Positions 62,701 through 64,000 of a stretch of 64,000 nt of DNA are shown piece after piece (within the stretch, counting starts at the first letter, position 1; every line of letters begins with the position of its first letter). This DNA comes from Ptiloglossa arizonensis (lineage: Eukaryota; Arthropoda; Insecta; Hymenoptera; Colletidae), in assembly GCF_051014685.1 (NCBI RefSeq), contig NW_027478402.1, positions 682,001 to 746,000 of the forward strand. The letters are read 5' to 3'. A program made the translations under genes and the position numbers. The notes below the pieces were generated by a model. That model saw only the letters and a program-made list of their open reading frames with translations, had not been told where the DNA came from and ran no database searches.

Positions 62701-63762
62701 ACCTTTGCAATCGGGCGAGTTTCTACTTTCAGATGCAACAGGAATTTCTCGAGCTCGTCAATCCGTTCGCGAGATATGGGAGTTTGAAATTAAGGAACGG
62801 TTGAGAAACAATCACAATTTTCGCAAGTCTGATACTCGAAACCAATAACTACTGTGGCCTAGGGGAAAAATACACATACCTTTGTAATCGGGCGGGTTTC
62901 TACTTTCAGATGCAACAGGAATTTCTTGAGTTCGTCAATCCGTTCGCGAGATATGGGAGTTTGAAGTTAAGGAATGGTTGAGAAACCATCAAAATTTTCG
63001 CAAGTCTGATACTCGAAACCAATAACTACAAAGGCCTAGGGGAAAAATACACATACCTTTGTAATCGGGCGAGTTTCTACTTTCAGATGCAACAGGAATT
63101 TCTCGAGCTCGTCAATCCGTTCGCGAGATATGGAAGTTTGAAATTAAGGAACGGTTGAGAAACCATCAAAATTTTCGCGAGTCTGATAGTCGAAACCAAT
63201 AACTACTATGGCCTAGGGCAAAAATACACATACCGTTGTAATCGGACGAGTTTCTGGTTTCAGATGCAACAGGAGTTTATCGAGTTCGTAAATCCGTTCG
63301 CGAGATATGGGAGTTTGAAATTAAGGAACGGTTGAGAAACCATCAAAACTTTCGCTGGTCTGATACTCGAAACCAATAACTACTATGGCCTAGGGCAAAA
63401 ATACACATACCGTTGTAATCGGGCGAGTTTCTACTTTCAGATGCAACAGGAATTTCTCGAGTTCGTCAATCCGTTCGCGAGATATGGGAGTTTGAAGTTA
63501 AGGAATGGTTGAGAAACCATCAAAATTTTCGCAAAGCTGATACTCGAAACCAATAACTACAAAGGCTTAGGGGAAAAATACACATACCGTTGTAATCGGG
63601 AGAGTTTCTTCTTCCAGATGCAACCGGAATTTCTCGTGTTCGCTAATCCGTTCGCGAGATATGGGAGTTTGAAATGAAGGAATGGTTGAGAAACCATCAC
63701 AATTTTCGCCAGTCTGATACTCGAAACCAATCACTACAAAGGCCTAGGGGAAAAATACACAT
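62701..63762 (-). repeat. 6-monomer higher-order unit in the inverted array (1062 bp)
   Basis: Positions 62701-62938 recur at 63763-64000 (offset 1062 bp, 6 x 177) with essentially one difference (cgggcggg near 62890 against cgggcgag near 63952). Shared marks are acctttgcaatcggg, gaacggttgagaaacaatcac, aactactgtggcc and atttcttgagttcg. The second copy runs off the window, so only about 240 bp support the period. Confidence 0.7.
63408..63424 (+). other. CENP-B-box-like motif in the inverted array, second intact copy
   Basis: Identical 17 bp to the instance at 62169. The two monomers also share the ggcctagggcaaaaatacac variant upstream, so they are probably copies of the same ancestral monomer. 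Confidence 0.4.
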
Positions 63763-64000
63763 ACCTTTGCAATCGGGCGAGTTTCTACTTTCAGATGCAA
63801 CAGGAATTTCTCGAGCTCGTCAATCCGTTCGCGAGATATGGGAGTTTGAAATTAAGGAACGGTTGAGAAACAATCACAATTTTCGCAAGTCTGATACTCG
63901 AAACCAATAACTACTGTGGCCTAGGGGAAAAATACACATACCTTTGTAATCGGGCGAGTTTCTACTTTCAGATGCAACAGGAATTTCTTGAGTTCGTCAA

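Larger units (their letters stand above)
61665..64000 (-). repeat. Inverted, diverged subfamily of the same satellite
   Basis: About 13 monomers read in reverse orientation relative to the left array. The phrase gagatatgggagtttga (reverse of tcaaactcccatatctc) lies at 61711, 61886, 62063 (first base changed), 62240, 62417, 62594 (variant), 62771, 62948, 63125, 63302, 63479, 63656 and 63833, a strict 177-bp spacing apart from one of 175 bp. Conserved parts are the CGCGA region, the cgggcgagtttctac segment and the cctagggg/atacacatacc segment. Strongly diverged parts include ctgatactcgaaaccaataactac, where the main array (reversed) has cttctgctgctccaaacgcttaacc. It is a sister subfamily rather than a simple inverted copy. 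Confidence 0.93.

Noticed and set aside
1..64000. CRISPR array
   Set aside because: There are no short repeats separated by unique spacers. The entire monomer is repeated, and no cas-like gene is present.
1..64000. Human-type alpha satellite because of the CENP-B-like motif
   Set aside because: The monomer is 177 bp rather than 171 bp, has no recognisable alphoid sequence, and its motif misses two essential core bases.
1..64000. Transposon insertion, rRNA, tRNA or telomeric repeats inside the array
   Set aside because: Monomer phrases continue at 176-178 bp (or 206 bp in elongated monomers) with no unexplained stretch long enough to hold such an element, and none of their hallmarks were seen.

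Overview
The whole window is tandemly repeated satellite DNA; I found no protein-coding or RNA gene. The unit is a monomer of about 177 bp. I tracked it by the recurring phrase gcccgattacaacgg, whose first occurrences (or variants) lie at 1, 178, 355, 532, 708, 885 and 1062. A majority monomer assembled by eye is 177 bp, about 43.5% G+C, with 9 CpG. At this spacing the window holds roughly 360 monomers. The nucleosome-sized monomer, the long head-to-tail array and the multimeric homogenisation indicate a eukaryotic nuclear chromosome, most likely a centromeric or pericentromeric satellite block. The monomer length is common in plants but also occurs in animals. I do not recognise the family and cannot name the organism.

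Layout. (1) 1-738: left edge of the array. (2) 739-13464: two abutting copies of a 6363-bp, 36-monomer unit with no difference in the stretches I compared. (3) 13465-17975: a mosaic that includes a partial third copy of that unit (16086-17590) carrying one extra monomer. (4) 17976-20095: two copies of a 1060-bp 6-mer. (5) About 19800-23085 and 26718-26975: modules with elongated ~206-bp monomers that carry a 30-bp internal duplication. (6) 23086-28360: diverged mosaic. (7) 28361-38250: two copies of a ~4.95-kb, 28-monomer unit, the second with an extra monomer. (8) 38251-46764: local 2-3-mers, then alternating A/B modules with a 3711-bp offset. (9) 46765-48888: two copies of a 1062-bp 6-mer. 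(10) 48889-51902: mosaic with 2-mer and 4-mer duplications. (11) 51903-58797: three copies of a ~2.3-kb 13-mer. (12) 58798-61564: part of the 28-mer followed by part of the 13-mer. (13) 61565-61664: exactly 100 N. (14) 61665-64000: a clearly diverged subfamily of the same satellite in the opposite orientation.

The array appears to have grown by repeated local unequal exchange or amplification. Several higher-order repeats, each present in only two or three copies, share modules with one another. The most interesting local signal is a 17-bp segment in most monomers, read on the minus strand in the main array. It matches 12 of 17 positions of the mammalian CENP-B box and 7 of its 9 essential core positions, and one recurrent monomer variant has lost it. 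Open reading frames of up to 154 codons exist only because 177 is divisible by three, and I do not call them genes.
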